Notes: generated by a model from the sequence alone, not told the origin. Counted from the first letter of the stretch, positions 1-6,110 are shown. The stretch is 8,378 nucleotides of DNA from Peptococcaceae bacterium BRH_c23 (GCA_000961805.1 LADV01000297.1:1-8378), one strand, 5' to 3'. Numbers and translations are program-made.

Positions 1-34
1 ATTACAGCATACGTAGACGGGCTTCGGATGGTGA

Positions 35-157
35 AGGCTTGGGTATAAACCTGTTGAAGAAGACAAGCTGCTATATCAATCACTTTCACTCAAAGGAGTT
101 CCCCAGATCCTCTTTTTCAAAGGTGGAGAATATCAAGAGGAAGCTCGACATATTTAG
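35..157 (+). pseudogene. Thioredoxin-fold-like C-terminal remnant
   Basis: This reading frame is open from just after a TGA at 32-34 to a TAG at 155-157 and has no start codon that suits a full gene. Its last part reads SLKGVPQILFFKGGEYQ, which resembles the cis-proline strand and following strand of thioredoxin-family proteins (a GVP-x-hydrophobic-FFKGGE pattern). The CxxC active-site half is absent from the window, and the frame upstream is interrupted, so I read it as a decayed C-terminal piece and not a working gene. A strong terminator lies about 70 bases downstream, consistent with the end of an old transcription unit. Recognition rests on one short motif, so the assignment is tentative. 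Confidence 0.35.
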
Positions 158-226
158 CCAGCAATTACTTTAGTAATGAAGGAGAAGGCGTGGCTGTGCA
201 TGAAAGAGTAATAAAGAAATGTAGCA

Positions 227-272
227 AACGGCTATATTCGCTGATTCGTGGCGTATATAGCCGTTAATTTTT
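227..272 (+). terminator. Rho-independent terminator
   Basis: AACGGCTATAT (227-237) pairs perfectly with ATATAGCCGTT (255-265), giving an 11-bp stem with a 17-base loop, followed at once by AATTTTTG. This is a standard plus-strand intrinsic terminator. It closes whatever transcription enters the window from the left and separates it from the broken gene that begins at 397. Confidence 0.8.
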
Positions 273-379
273 GATCTTAAGCAAACTTTCAGGAAACGAT
301 CAACAAACGTTCAGTTGGCATTTAGGCGTGATTCAGGAACAAAAATTATAGTAATAGAGCAACAGTTTAGACTTTAAAC

Positions 380-723
380 AGGAGGCCAAAATAAAAATGA
401 AAATTTACACTTTCAAATTAAAAATTGCAATATTAATAATAAGTTTATTAGTTGGAATGGTATATGTTTTATCCCCATATCCGAGCAAAGACTCTATTTC
501 GTTAGTGTATAACTAGGAGTTTTACCTACCTGTATATAACGACTTTGAACTCCAGGAAGGAAATAGCTGCGCTGCATATTCCGCTGCTTTTATTTTAAGA
601 AACTTAGGAATAAAAACCAAGGGCGCTGATGTTTATGCTGAAATCCCTTTCAAAGACCCTTTTCAATCGCGTTTATATTGCAACAGGGAAAATCCTGTTA
701 GAGACAGCCCAAGTGGTGGTTAA
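380..723 (+). pseudogene. C39-peptidase-like membrane-anchored protein, broken
   Basis: AGGAGG at 380-385 precedes an ATG at 397. The frame encodes a basic start and one hydrophobic segment (about residues 9-26), so the original product was probably membrane-anchored or exported. An in-frame TAG stops it at codon 40 (514-516). The same frame then continues with YLPVYNDFELQEGNSCAAYS and AAFILRNLGIKTKGADVYAE. The Q-EGNSCAAYSAAFILRNLG stretch looks like the catalytic Gln/Cys helix of C39-like papain-fold peptidases. After about residue 90 the resemblance stops and the frame ends at TAA 721-723, before any catalytic His/Asp region. The family is usually well over 150 residues. Both the internal stop and the lost C-terminus point to a pseudogene. 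The lower GC of 397-520 fits foreign origin. Confidence 0.6.
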
Positions 724-743
724 GTGTTGACCGGTGTGCAATA

Positions 744-1061
744 CTATCGCACCAGCCATCCATAATCCTGCCTGCAATCAACGATATAGTCAACATACAC
801 TGTCTGATCCTTAATCTGATACAGAATCAGATACCACTTTTCCACGAATAATTTGTGGTATTTATTGAGCGGTATAAATTCCGCGTTGAGAAAAGTAAAA
901 CGTTCCGGCATGGTGGAGAGGGAGCGAATAGCGTCCATCAAATCATTTTTTATCTTACGCGCAGCAGACGGGCTTTTCTGTGCCAAAGACAGAACATGGC
1001 CGGCCAGCATCTGACGGGCACGGTCGGAAACAATCACCTTATATTGATGCTTTTTTTCCAT
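744..1061 (-). CDS. RelE/ParE-family toxin
   Basis: This 105-residue protein fits the RelE/ParE toxin superfamily in size, charge and layout. It has a basic N-terminal strand (KYKV-like opening, VSDRARQML), two amphipathic helices (about 14-50), and a C-terminal beta-sheet with the FTFLN, YHKLFVEKWYLILYQI and VYVDYIVDCRQDYGWL strands; the VDCRQDY-W ending is common in this group. Family members either cleave mRNA on the ribosome (RelE) or poison gyrase (ParE); which one applies here cannot be told by eye. I place the start at the ATG at 1061, because GAGGTGGAG lies just upstream and the usual toxin length results; a longer frame reaching 1166 merely reads through the antitoxin. The start overlaps the end of the antitoxin gene by 23 bases, indicating translational coupling in one operon. 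Confidence 0.8.
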   Translation of the reverse strand: MEKKHQYKVIVSDRARQMLAGHVLSLAQKSPSAARKIKNDLMDAIRSLSTMPERFTFLNAEFIPLNKYHKLFVEKWYLILYQIKDQTVYVDYIVDCRQDYGWLVR

Positions 1062-1329
1062 GCTCCACCTCATCAATAATGCTTTCCAGATAGCTGTCCA
1101 GTTCATCCGGTATGGTTCCGGCGCGGCCGGCCAGACGATCTTCCTCAACGGCCAACAGCTCTTCACGCAGCTTTAACATTTTCTCACGACGGGCAAATGT
1201 ATCTATATCCATAACCACTAGATCGCCCTCGCCGTTTTTGGTAAGATACACAGGCTCACCGGAGGACTTGCATAAAGCCGCAATTTCATTATAATTTTGC
1301 CGGATGCTTGCGGATGGTTTAATCTGCAT
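1039..1329 (-). CDS. Phd/YefM-family antitoxin
   Basis: This 96-residue protein starts at ATG 1329 with AAGGAG eight bases upstream (1338-1343). Residues 1-50 match the Phd/YefM DNA-binding fold: IRQNYNEIAALCKSSGEPVY, then LTKNGEGDLVVMDIDTFARR (the pattern of a short helix, a VYLTKNG hairpin, and a VVMD strand). The acidic, helical C-terminus (about 50-90) is the part that would wrap and neutralise the toxin. Gene order is antitoxin first and toxin second, with overlap, as is typical. In this family the antitoxin, and more strongly the toxin-antitoxin complex, represses its own promoter; the repeats and palindrome immediately upstream (1351-1410) are the likely operator. Confidence 0.85.
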   Translation of the reverse strand: MQIKPSASIRQNYNEIAALCKSSGEPVYLTKNGEGDLVVMDIDTFARREKMLKLREELLAVEEDRLAGRAGTIPDELDSYLESIIDEVEHGKKASI

Positions 1330-1337
1330 GGTATCAA

Positions 1338-1343
1338 CTCCTT
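1338..1343 (-). promoter_or_regulatory. Ribosome binding site of antitoxin
   Basis: AAGGAG on the minus strand, eight bases before the ATG at 1329, fixes the antitoxin start. Confidence 0.75.
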
Positions 1344-1350
1344 ATAGTAA

Positions 1351-1394
1351 TATTATACCTATATTATACCCATATTATACCTATATTATACCCA
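1351..1394 (-). repeat. Four tandem 11-bp repeats with TATAAT boxes
   Basis: On the plus strand four contiguous 11-base units read TATTATACC followed alternately by TA or CA: 1351-1361, 1362-1372, 1373-1383 and 1384-1394, so two exact 22-bp copies. On the minus strand every unit contains a perfect TATAAT, at one-helical-turn spacing. They lie directly upstream of the antitoxin ribosome binding site. The likely roles are stacked -10 elements and/or an iterated operator for the antitoxin complex. Confidence 0.9.
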
Positions 1395-1413
1395 TTTCAT
1401 GCTATGAAATCAA
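1385..1413 (-). promoter_or_regulatory. Promoter and operator of the toxin-antitoxin operon
   Basis: On the minus strand, TTGATT (1408-1413) and TATAAT (1385-1390) are separated by exactly 17 bases, a good sigma-A promoter. The spacer and -35 edge hold a perfect 7-bp inverted repeat, ATTTCAT/ATGAAAT (1394-1400 and 1404-1410) with a 3-base centre, placed where a bound repressor would block RNA polymerase. The -10 lies in the distal unit of the 11-bp repeats, so the leader carries three more TATAAT boxes. Confidence 0.75.
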
Positions 1414-1425
1414 TCGCAAATTGTG

Positions 1426-1545
1426 TTACAGCCTTTCAATTTCCTGTAGGCGCTGCAATCCTAGAGTGATTTTCAAATAATCGTTCATGTCCTTTTCACG
1501 CTTCGGTGGCTCATCGGAAATGATGTAAGCGGATGGGAGAAAATT
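1426..1545 (-). pseudogene. C-terminal remnant of an unrecognised protein
   Basis: On the minus strand a frame without stops ends at TAA 1426-1428 and reads ISDEPPKREKDMNDYLKITL followed by GLQRLQEIERL. The composition (charged, helical, with sensible codons) looks like real protein C-terminus, but there is no start, and upstream it runs into the YVTN fragment on the opposite strand. I do not recognise the family. It is best read as the surviving tail of a gene whose body was replaced. The right boundary, about 1530-1545, is approximate. Confidence 0.35.
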
Positions 1546-1698
1546 ATGATTACCCCCGACGGTTCACGAGCTTATGTCACCAATTTTAGTAATAATACTG
1601 TTTCATTGCTCGATACGGCTATTAATACGGTCATTGCAAATTTGCCGGCAGGGCTCGGTCCTTTTGGAATTGCGATTACTCCAATTCTATTATGTTAA
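1546..1698 (+). pseudogene. Single YVTN beta-propeller repeat remnant
   Basis: From ATG 1546 to TAA 1696-1698 the frame gives 50 residues containing one full YVTN-family unit: TPDGSRAYVTNFSNNTVSLL, then DTAINTVIANLPAGLGPFGI and AITP. Such ~40-residue blades occur in long tandem arrays in surface or S-layer-associated beta-propeller proteins. One blade cannot form a propeller, there is no signal peptide, and the frame ends abruptly in ILLC-stop, so this is a remnant. The frame stays open upstream to about 1465 but that part does not look like a blade. The ATG is probably an internal Met codon and not a true start. Confidence 0.65.
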
Positions 1699-1740
1699 GT
1701 TGAACCTTTTTGGGCGGAGTGTTGTTGTTTTGACCTAGTT

Positions 1741-1771
1741 AGACCTCCCGAGCGTTTTGCCCGAGAGGTCT
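1741..1771 (-). terminator. Stem-loop ending the regulator transcript
   Basis: AGACCTC (1741-1747) pairs with GAGGTCT (1765-1771). Read as minus-strand RNA the stem extends inward by six more pairs, two of them G-U, around an AAAAC loop. On the plus strand those two become A-C mismatches, so the structure favours the minus strand, where it sits about 50 bases after the PucR-family stop codon. There is no clean U-tract on that side, which lowers the confidence. Confidence 0.5.
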
Positions 1772-1818
1772 TGTTATTAATTAATCCAACAGTCAAACCA
1801 TTGATTTTACTTCGGATT

Positions 1819-3060
1819 TCAGACCCCAACCTCCAACGTCATTTCTAAGATTTTATAGGACAGATATAGCTGAAACAAAATATCAACGTCGTTAAGGTCG
1901 ACATTTAAGATACTCTCGATCTTTTCTATCCGATAAAACATGGTATTGCGATGGATATTTAAAGCAGTAGCCGAATCCTTGATGTTTTTAAAATTACGGA
2001 GATAAATATGAAAGCTGTGGACAAATTCCGTGCCGTTTTTCTTATCATAGTCAATCAGTTTGAGCATGGAACGGTGCAGAAACTTTATATAGTTTTCGTT
2101 ATCAGCATGACAATTTATAAGATCATAAATAAGGTAATCAGCATAACTGAAAAAATGAGTCTCTTTTTTGACGAGATTGCCCAGCTTTAGCGCCTCAACG
2201 GACTCCAAGTAATGGTCTCTTACTTCCGTTAAGTCAGTAAAGGAGCGACTGATTCCTGCTTGTAAATTATTCGTAATCATGAATTCTCTTAAAACCTTGG
2301 ATTCATTCTCCAGAAAATGCATTTCATTTTCACAACTGGCGAGTATTGCAATGTTGTTATTATAGATTACTGCGCTAGCGTTCGCTAATTTAAGCTCAAC
2401 TTCTTCTCTCAAGTAAGGAAGCGTTGACTTTGTTGCGTCAAAATTTTGTGTATCTAAGAATATAACAAACAGCTTACGCTTTAACTTCAAACCTAATATC
2501 TTTAGTCGTTCATCGATTTTGCTTTCGTCTTTAAACTTGTCATCGAGCAGATCGAGCAGAAAGCTTTGATGCAGTAAGCCTTGAGATAAATGATTATACT
2601 TATTTTTTTGTAGCTCGATCGAAAAGGCATCGCAAAGGATGGAGACGATTTCTTTGTCGCTTTCTCTAAACTCTTGGTTATGGGCGCAAGCCACCAAAAC
2701 AGCCACATTCCGCTTGTTGATAGTGATTTCCCCGATAATTCTAGGGTATTTACAGTAGGGGTCCAGCCAGAAAAAAGGTTCTTCATGTTTCGCTATTTCG
2801 TCAAAGAGGCTTTCCTTAACATAATACGAATAGGTCTCAAAATTAAAATTATTATTTATCTGAAGCTCGTTCCAGACGGGGTCATCGGTAACCAATGTTT
2901 CGCCGGTTGAAGCAAGAAGCTTTACGCTAAGGTCAGTGATCGTAAAAGGGTTGCCCAGCATTTGATAGCCTAGATCGACTAGGGCTTGAAGGTCGGACCC
3001 TTTGCTGAGTGTCTTTACTAACTCCAGGGAATAGCGAGAAAGAATCAAATTATCCTCCAT
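1819..3060 (-). CDS. PucR/CdaR-family transcriptional regulator
   Basis: A 413-residue protein and probable regulator of the divergent methyltransferase cluster. Residues about 20-150 look like a sensory domain (GAF-like alpha/beta pattern, with IIGEITINKRNVAVLVA as a central strand pair). Residues about 190-300 fit the degenerate GGDEF-like CdaR domain (KRKLFVIFLD, ILASCENE, LQAGISRSFTDLTEVRDHYL). Residues 350-405 are the PucR C-terminal helix-turn-helix: NIKDSATALNIHRNTMFYRI followed by EKIESILNVDL matches the family signature (A-x-LxIHRNTxxYRxxKI). I prefer the ATG at 3060, preceded by AAGGAGGT, over an upstream ATG at 3099 that lacks such a site. PucR-type proteins usually activate catabolic genes in response to the substrate; here the divergent position makes the 3319-7346 genes the obvious target. 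Function is firm at family level, target is inferred. Confidence 0.85.
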   Translation of the reverse strand: MEDNLILSRYSLELVKTLSKGSDLQALVDLGYQMLGNPFTITDLSVKLLASTGETLVTDDPVWNELQINNNFNFETYSYYVKESLFDEIAKHEEPFFWLDPYCKYPRIIGEITINKRNVAVLVACAHNQEFRESDKEIVSILCDAFSIELQKNKYNHLSQGLLHQSFLLDLLDDKFKDESKIDERLKILGLKLKRKLFVIFLDTQNFDATKSTLPYLREEVELKLANASAVIYNNNIAILASCENEMHFLENESKVLREFMITNNLQAGISRSFTDLTEVRDHYLESVEALKLGNLVKKETHFFSYADYLIYDLINCHADNENYIKFLHRSMLKLIDYDKKNGTEFVHSFHIYLRNFKNIKDSATALNIHRNTMFYRIEKIESILNVDLNDVDILFQLYLSYKILEMTLEVGV

Positions 3061-3064
3061 AGTT

Positions 3065-3072
3065 ACCTCCTT
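3065..3072 (-). promoter_or_regulatory. Ribosome binding site deciding the regulator start
   Basis: AAGGAGGT on the minus strand lies four to five bases before the ATG at 3060. It argues for the 413-residue product and against the upstream ATG at 3099, which would add 13 residues encoded across this very site. Confidence 0.75.
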
Positions 3073-3155
3073 GGCCAGGTGATTGTGCACTTTGTACATT
3101 ATTTACAGACTATTTCGTCAAATTTTACAAAGGGAGAATCTTCAAAAAAAAGAAT

Positions 3156-3191
3156 AAATAACTGTAGAGATATCAAGACAAATAACTACAG
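3156..3191. promoter_or_regulatory. Candidate operator: paired repeats between divergent genes
   Basis: AAATAACT occurs at 3156-3163 and again at 3180-3187, 24 bases apart, each followed by two variable bases and AGA. The variable bases make the inner part an inverted repeat as well: CTGTAG (3162-3167) and CTACAG (3186-3191). The pair lies in the intergenic region between the PucR-family gene and the methyltransferase genes, about 30-70 bases upstream of a TATTAT (3224-3229) with no good -35 box. That arrangement suits an activator-dependent promoter; binding by the neighbouring regulator is inferred. Confidence 0.4.
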
Positions 3192-3223
3192 ATCCGAGGT
3201 GGGGACAGCATCTAAGCAACCTT

Positions 3224-3231
3224 TATTATAC
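3224..3231 (+). promoter_or_regulatory. Possible -10 element of the methyltransferase operon
   Basis: TATTATAC lies about 90 bases before the TTG start at 3319. No convincing TTGACA-like box occurs 16-18 bases upstream, so this is a weak call that would need an activator such as the adjacent PucR-family protein. Confidence 0.3.
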
Positions 3232-3318
3232 CGAAAATGCATTACTTTAGCGAATGTTACTTGAGAAAGCTATCTAATTACCCAGCAAGCAAAACTTAGA
3301 AATGGAGGTAGATCGATC

Positions 3319-4122
3319 TTGATAATCATCGGTGAAAAAATTAACGGTACAATTCCTTCTGTAGCCAAGGCAATCGCTGAAAAGGATGCCGACTTTATTC
3401 GAAATCTGGCTAAAGCTCAGGCAGAGGCAGGCGCTGCATTTATTGATGTGTGTGCATCGGTTGAAAACAGCCTTGAACTCGAAACGATCAAGTGGCTGAT
3501 TGATCTGGTACAGGAGGTTACAGACACACCCCTTGCGATCGACAGCCCGAATGTAGGTATTTGTGCCGAAGCGATGAGGTTCTGTAACAAGCCTGGTCTG
3601 ATCAATTCGGTATCCATGGAAGGCGACAAGGTTGATGTCATATTTCCGCTGATAGCCGACACGAAATGGGAGTGCGTTGCCCTCTTAAACGATGACACAG
3701 GAATTCCCCAGGACGCTGATAAACGCATGAAAGTGTTTGCTGCCCTGATGCTCAAAGCCATGGAGTATAACATTGATCCGTCCCGCTTGCACATTGATCC
3801 TTTGGTACAAATGCTTTGCACCTCGGAAGACGGAATTAATTCAGTTACAGCAGTCATTAGAGCAATCAAAGCACAGTATCCGACCATTCATGTCACCGGA
3901 GGAGCAAGCAATATTTCCTATAATCTCCCTGCCAGAAAACTCGTGAATCAAGCCTTCCTCGTTTTGGCGATGGACGCAGGAATGGACAGTGCGATCATTA
4001 ACCCGTTAAACAGAGATATGATGGGCATGATCTATGCTACTGAAGCACTTAAGGGTGAGGACGAATACTGCATGGAGTACATCGGAGCATTCCGTGAAGA
4101 TAAATTCGGGCAGAAGAAATAA
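3319..4122 (+). CDS. Tetrahydrofolate:corrinoid methyltransferase (MeTr/MtgA type)
   Basis: A 267-residue cytoplasmic protein with the DHPS-like TIM-barrel pterin-binding fold, close in length to AcsE/MeTr (about 262). It should move a methyl group between a methyl-corrinoid protein and tetrahydrofolate, i.e. serve as methyltransferase II; in catabolic clusters the direction is towards methyl-THF. Motifs visible: GEKINGT at 5-11, AIDSPN at 73-78, INS at 95-97, HIDPLV at 158-163 and TGGASNISYNLP at 193-204. Asp75, Asn96, Asp160 and Asn198 fall at or next to the positions of the known pterin-binding residues of Moorella AcsE. The start is TTG with GGAGGT nine bases upstream; GEKINGT so close to it shows that the N-terminus is complete. 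It opens a plus-strand cluster, 62 bases before the corrinoid protein gene. Confidence 0.88.
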   Translation: MIIIGEKINGTIPSVAKAIAEKDADFIRNLAKAQAEAGAAFIDVCASVENSLELETIKWLIDLVQEVTDTPLAIDSPNVGICAEAMRFCNKPGLINSVSMEGDKVDVIFPLIADTKWECVALLNDDTGIPQDADKRMKVFAALMLKAMEYNIDPSRLHIDPLVQMLCTSEDGINSVTAVIRAIKAQYPTIHVTGGASNISYNLPARKLVNQAFLVLAMDAGMDSAIINPLNRDMMGMIYATEALKGEDEYCMEYIGAFREDKFGQKK

Positions 4123-4184
4123 TCAATACAATAACCAATCATCAGTAGTCAGTAGTCAATTTAATTATTAAGGAGGACTCAAAA

Positions 4185-4817
4185 ATGTCTAAGATCGAAG
4201 AAGTAAAAGCAATGTTAGAGGCAGGAAAAGCGAAACTCGTTCCAGGTTTGGTGCAGGAGGCCTTGGATGAAGGCGCCGAAGTGCAAACCATTCTCCAGGC
4301 TATGATTGACTCCATGGGCGTCGTCGGTGACAGATTCTCCGCAGGAGAAATTTACGTACCTGAAATGCTAATGGCTGCTAAAGCGATGTCTAAGGGAGTG
4401 GACGTACTAAAACCATTACTCACTGGCGGCACCTCATCTACTTTAGGTACCTGCCTTATTGGTACAGTGGAAGGCGATCTTCATGACATCGGGAAAAACC
4501 TTGTGGCCATGATGATCGAAAGTGCAGGATTTGATGTGGTCGACCTTGGCGTAGACGTATCGGCAACTAAATTTATCGAGGCCATCAAAGTAAATAAAAA
4601 CGTAACCCTAGTGGCATGCTCAGGACTTCTTACAACAACCATGCCCGCAATGAAACAATCCGTTCAAGAGATCAAAGCCAGCGGTTTGACAGGCTTCAAG
4701 GTCATGGTTGGCGGTGCGCCAGTCACCCAGGAATACGCCAATGAGATCGGTGCCGATGGTTTTGCCCCCGATGCAGGAAGTGCCGCTGTCAAAGCTAAAG
4801 AATTAGTAAAAGCGTAA
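4185..4817 (+). CDS. Corrinoid protein, methyl carrier (MtaC/MtbC-like)
   Basis: A 210-residue cobalamin-binding shuttle protein. Residues 1-80 form the helical cap domain (MtaC/MetH type, with the VGDRFSAGEIYVPEMLMAAKAM stretch at about 47-68, typical of the family). Residues 88-210 are the B12-binding Rossmann domain: DLHDIG at 98-103 (DxHxxG, His100 being the lower cobalt ligand), SGLLTT at 146-151 (SxL), and GGAP at 176-179. All key residues are present and the length is normal. It carries the methyl group from the UroD-fold enzyme encoded downstream to the MeTr enzyme encoded upstream. ATG start with AGGAGG eight bases before it (4171-4176). Cobalt oxidation would require a reductive activating enzyme, not found in this window. 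Confidence 0.93.
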   Translation: MSKIEEVKAMLEAGKAKLVPGLVQEALDEGAEVQTILQAMIDSMGVVGDRFSAGEIYVPEMLMAAKAMSKGVDVLKPLLTGGTSSTLGTCLIGTVEGDLHDIGKNLVAMMIESAGFDVVDLGVDVSATKFIEAIKVNKNVTLVACSGLLTTTMPAMKQSVQEIKASGLTGFKVMVGGAPVTQEYANEIGADGFAPDAGSAAVKAKELVKA

Positions 4818-4960
4818 AACACGAAAATATAAAGCGTAAACCAAGTGTAAACGAAGAGAAAACCAAAGATAGCCAAAGATAGCCAAAGAAACCAAAGAAA
4901 CAAAGAAAACTGACCGAAAATCGAAAAAAATTACTAGATGTTATTAAGGAGGCGGAAATT
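4818..4960 (+). repeat. A-rich leader with tandem CCAAAGA repeats
   Basis: The 143-base gap between the corrinoid protein and methyltransferase I genes is very A-rich and U-poor on the coding strand. Its centre holds five tandem 9-10-base units: CCAAAGATAG twice (4863-4882), CCAAAGAAA twice (4883-4900) and CAAAGAAAA (4901-4909). No hairpin or promoter is evident. It ends in AAGGAGG (4946-4952) for the next gene. An unstructured leader of this kind could favour ribosome loading or bind a protein, but no function is shown. Confidence 0.75.
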
Positions 4961-5938
4961 TTGTTAACAAAGAGACAAAATTTAATGGAAACGATTAAGG
5001 GTGGAAAACCCGATCGATTTGTCAATCAGTACGAGTTTATGAATATCATCATGGAAGCACCCATGGGAGTTCAATTTAATTATGGTCAGATTTGGAAAGA
5101 TCATTGGGGCATTACCTGGAATTGGCCAGAAGGCCAACTGGGCATGTTCCCTGTGCATGATGCTGAACACAAGGTGTTGAAGGATATCGCCAATTGGAAG
5201 CAATACGTGACAATCCCTAAGGTTGAAACGTCCGATGAAGCATGGGGTCCAGCGATTGCCCATGCCAACTCTGTTGATCGTAACAAGGAATTTGTCACTG
5301 GGTTTGTTGCACCCGGAATATTTGAAATGACCCATCACCTTATGAGCATGGAAGATGCCTTAATGGCTTTGTATGAAGAGCCTGAAGCCATGCATGAATT
5401 CATTGAAGCCCTTACCCAGCGCGAACTGGAATGGGCCAAGGTATTGATCGAGAAAATTCATCCGGATTGCATTTTCCATCATGATGATTGGGGCAGCCAA
5501 AAATCCTCTTTCATTTCTCCTGAAATGTTCGCAGAGTTCTTTTTGCCGGCTTACAAGAAAATCTATGGCTACTATAAAGCTAATGGTGTTGAGCTGATTG
5601 TGCACCATAGTGATTCTTATGCAGCGAACTTTGTTCCCTTTATGATTGAAATGGGAATCGATATCTGGCAGGGAGTCATGACCACGAATAACACGCCTGA
5701 GCTGATCAAGAACTATGGGGGACAGATCTCCTTCATGGGAGACATCGATAGCGGTGTGGTTGATTTCCCAGCCTGGACACCTGAATTAGTTGCTCAAGAA
5801 ATCGAGAGAGCTTGCAAAAATTGCGGAAAGCTATACTTCATTCCGAATTTGACTCAGGGTTTGAATTTAAGTTCATTCCCCGGCGTATACGAGTCAGCAA
5901 GTGAAGCGATCGACAGAATCAACAAAGAAACGTTCTAG
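4961..5938 (+). CDS. UroD/MtaA-fold corrinoid methyltransferase (methyltransferase I)
   Basis: A 325-residue protein of the uroporphyrinogen decarboxylase superfamily, TIM barrel, of the type that methylates corrinoid proteins (MtaA/MtbA/CmuA relatives) and not heme synthesis: it lacks the N-terminal RQAGR-type substrate loop of HemE and lies beside a corrinoid protein gene. Recognisable segments: RQNLMETIKGGKPDR at 5-19, VAPGIFEMTHHLM at 116-128, HHDDWGSQKSSFISPEMF at 173-190, VHHSDSY at 214-220 and SFMGDID at 257-263. The canonical zinc motif H-x-C is H215-x-S217 here, and the C-terminal Cys is replaced by an IPNLTQG stretch (294-300). Two His-His-Asp groups (173-176 and 215-218) are possible metal ligands. 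TTG start with AAGGAGG eight bases upstream. Likely role: demethylation of an O- or N-methyl substrate; the substrate is unknown. Confidence 0.82.
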   Translation: MLTKRQNLMETIKGGKPDRFVNQYEFMNIIMEAPMGVQFNYGQIWKDHWGITWNWPEGQLGMFPVHDAEHKVLKDIANWKQYVTIPKVETSDEAWGPAIAHANSVDRNKEFVTGFVAPGIFEMTHHLMSMEDALMALYEEPEAMHEFIEALTQRELEWAKVLIEKIHPDCIFHHDDWGSQKSSFISPEMFAEFFLPAYKKIYGYYKANGVELIVHHSDSYAANFVPFMIEMGIDIWQGVMTTNNTPELIKNYGGQISFMGDIDSGVVDFPAWTPELVAQEIERACKNCGKLYFIPNLTQGLNLSSFPGVYESASEAIDRINKETF

Positions 5939-6110
5939 ACAGGTTACTGAAACAAACGGAAGTTTCCTTTGTCAATAAAAGTTGCCAAACAAGTTTGACG
6001 TTAGGATAAATTGGGTTTACTAGCGCAGGAAGAATCCCTATTTAGTCAAATTTTTCTAAGGTAACCCATCCTTTTTACGTTATTTTAAATTGTTATAAGG
6101 GGGATAAATC
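5939..6110 (+). promoter_or_regulatory. Intergenic region with possible internal promoter
   Basis: TTGACG (5995-6000) and TACTAG (6018-6023) are 17 bases apart, a promoter with a good -35 and a poor -10, which could give the transporter gene its own transcript. A weak interrupted pairing between GGGTTTAC (6013-6020) and GTAACCC (6061-6067), followed by CCTTTTT, might be an attenuator or terminator. Neither is convincing alone. Confidence 0.3.

Noticed and set aside
178..267. Plus-strand frame ending at TAA 265-267
   Set aside because: Its last codons are the terminator hairpin itself and there is no recognisable protein pattern.
514..516. TAG read as pyrrolysine
   Set aside because: The gene is not a methylamine methyltransferase and is also truncated downstream; a nonsense mutation explains it better.
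744..1166. 140-residue version of the toxin starting at 1166
   Set aside because: The extra 35 residues are read out of frame through the antitoxin gene; the ATG at 1061 has a ribosome site and gives normal length.
1351..1394. Short regular repeats as a CRISPR array
   Set aside because: The units are 11 bases, contiguous and without unique spacers; they are promoter-proximal tandem repeats.
3061..3099. Longer N-terminus of the PucR-family protein from ATG 3099
   Set aside because: The added codons span the strong AAGGAGGT that serves the ATG at 3060, and no comparable site precedes 3099.
3079..3264. 61-codon plus-strand ORF in the divergent intergenic region
   Set aside because: No ribosome site and low-complexity composition; the region holds repeats and promoter-like sequence.
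3100..3318. Cobalamin riboswitch before the corrinoid methyltransferase genes
   Set aside because: No B12-box-like sequence or extended paired leader is visible, and such operons are usually controlled by substrate and not by B12.
6013..6075. Terminator or attenuator before the MFS gene
   Set aside because: The pairing of GGGTTTAC with GTAACCC is interrupted and the loop is about 40 bases, so I do not list it as a separate feature.
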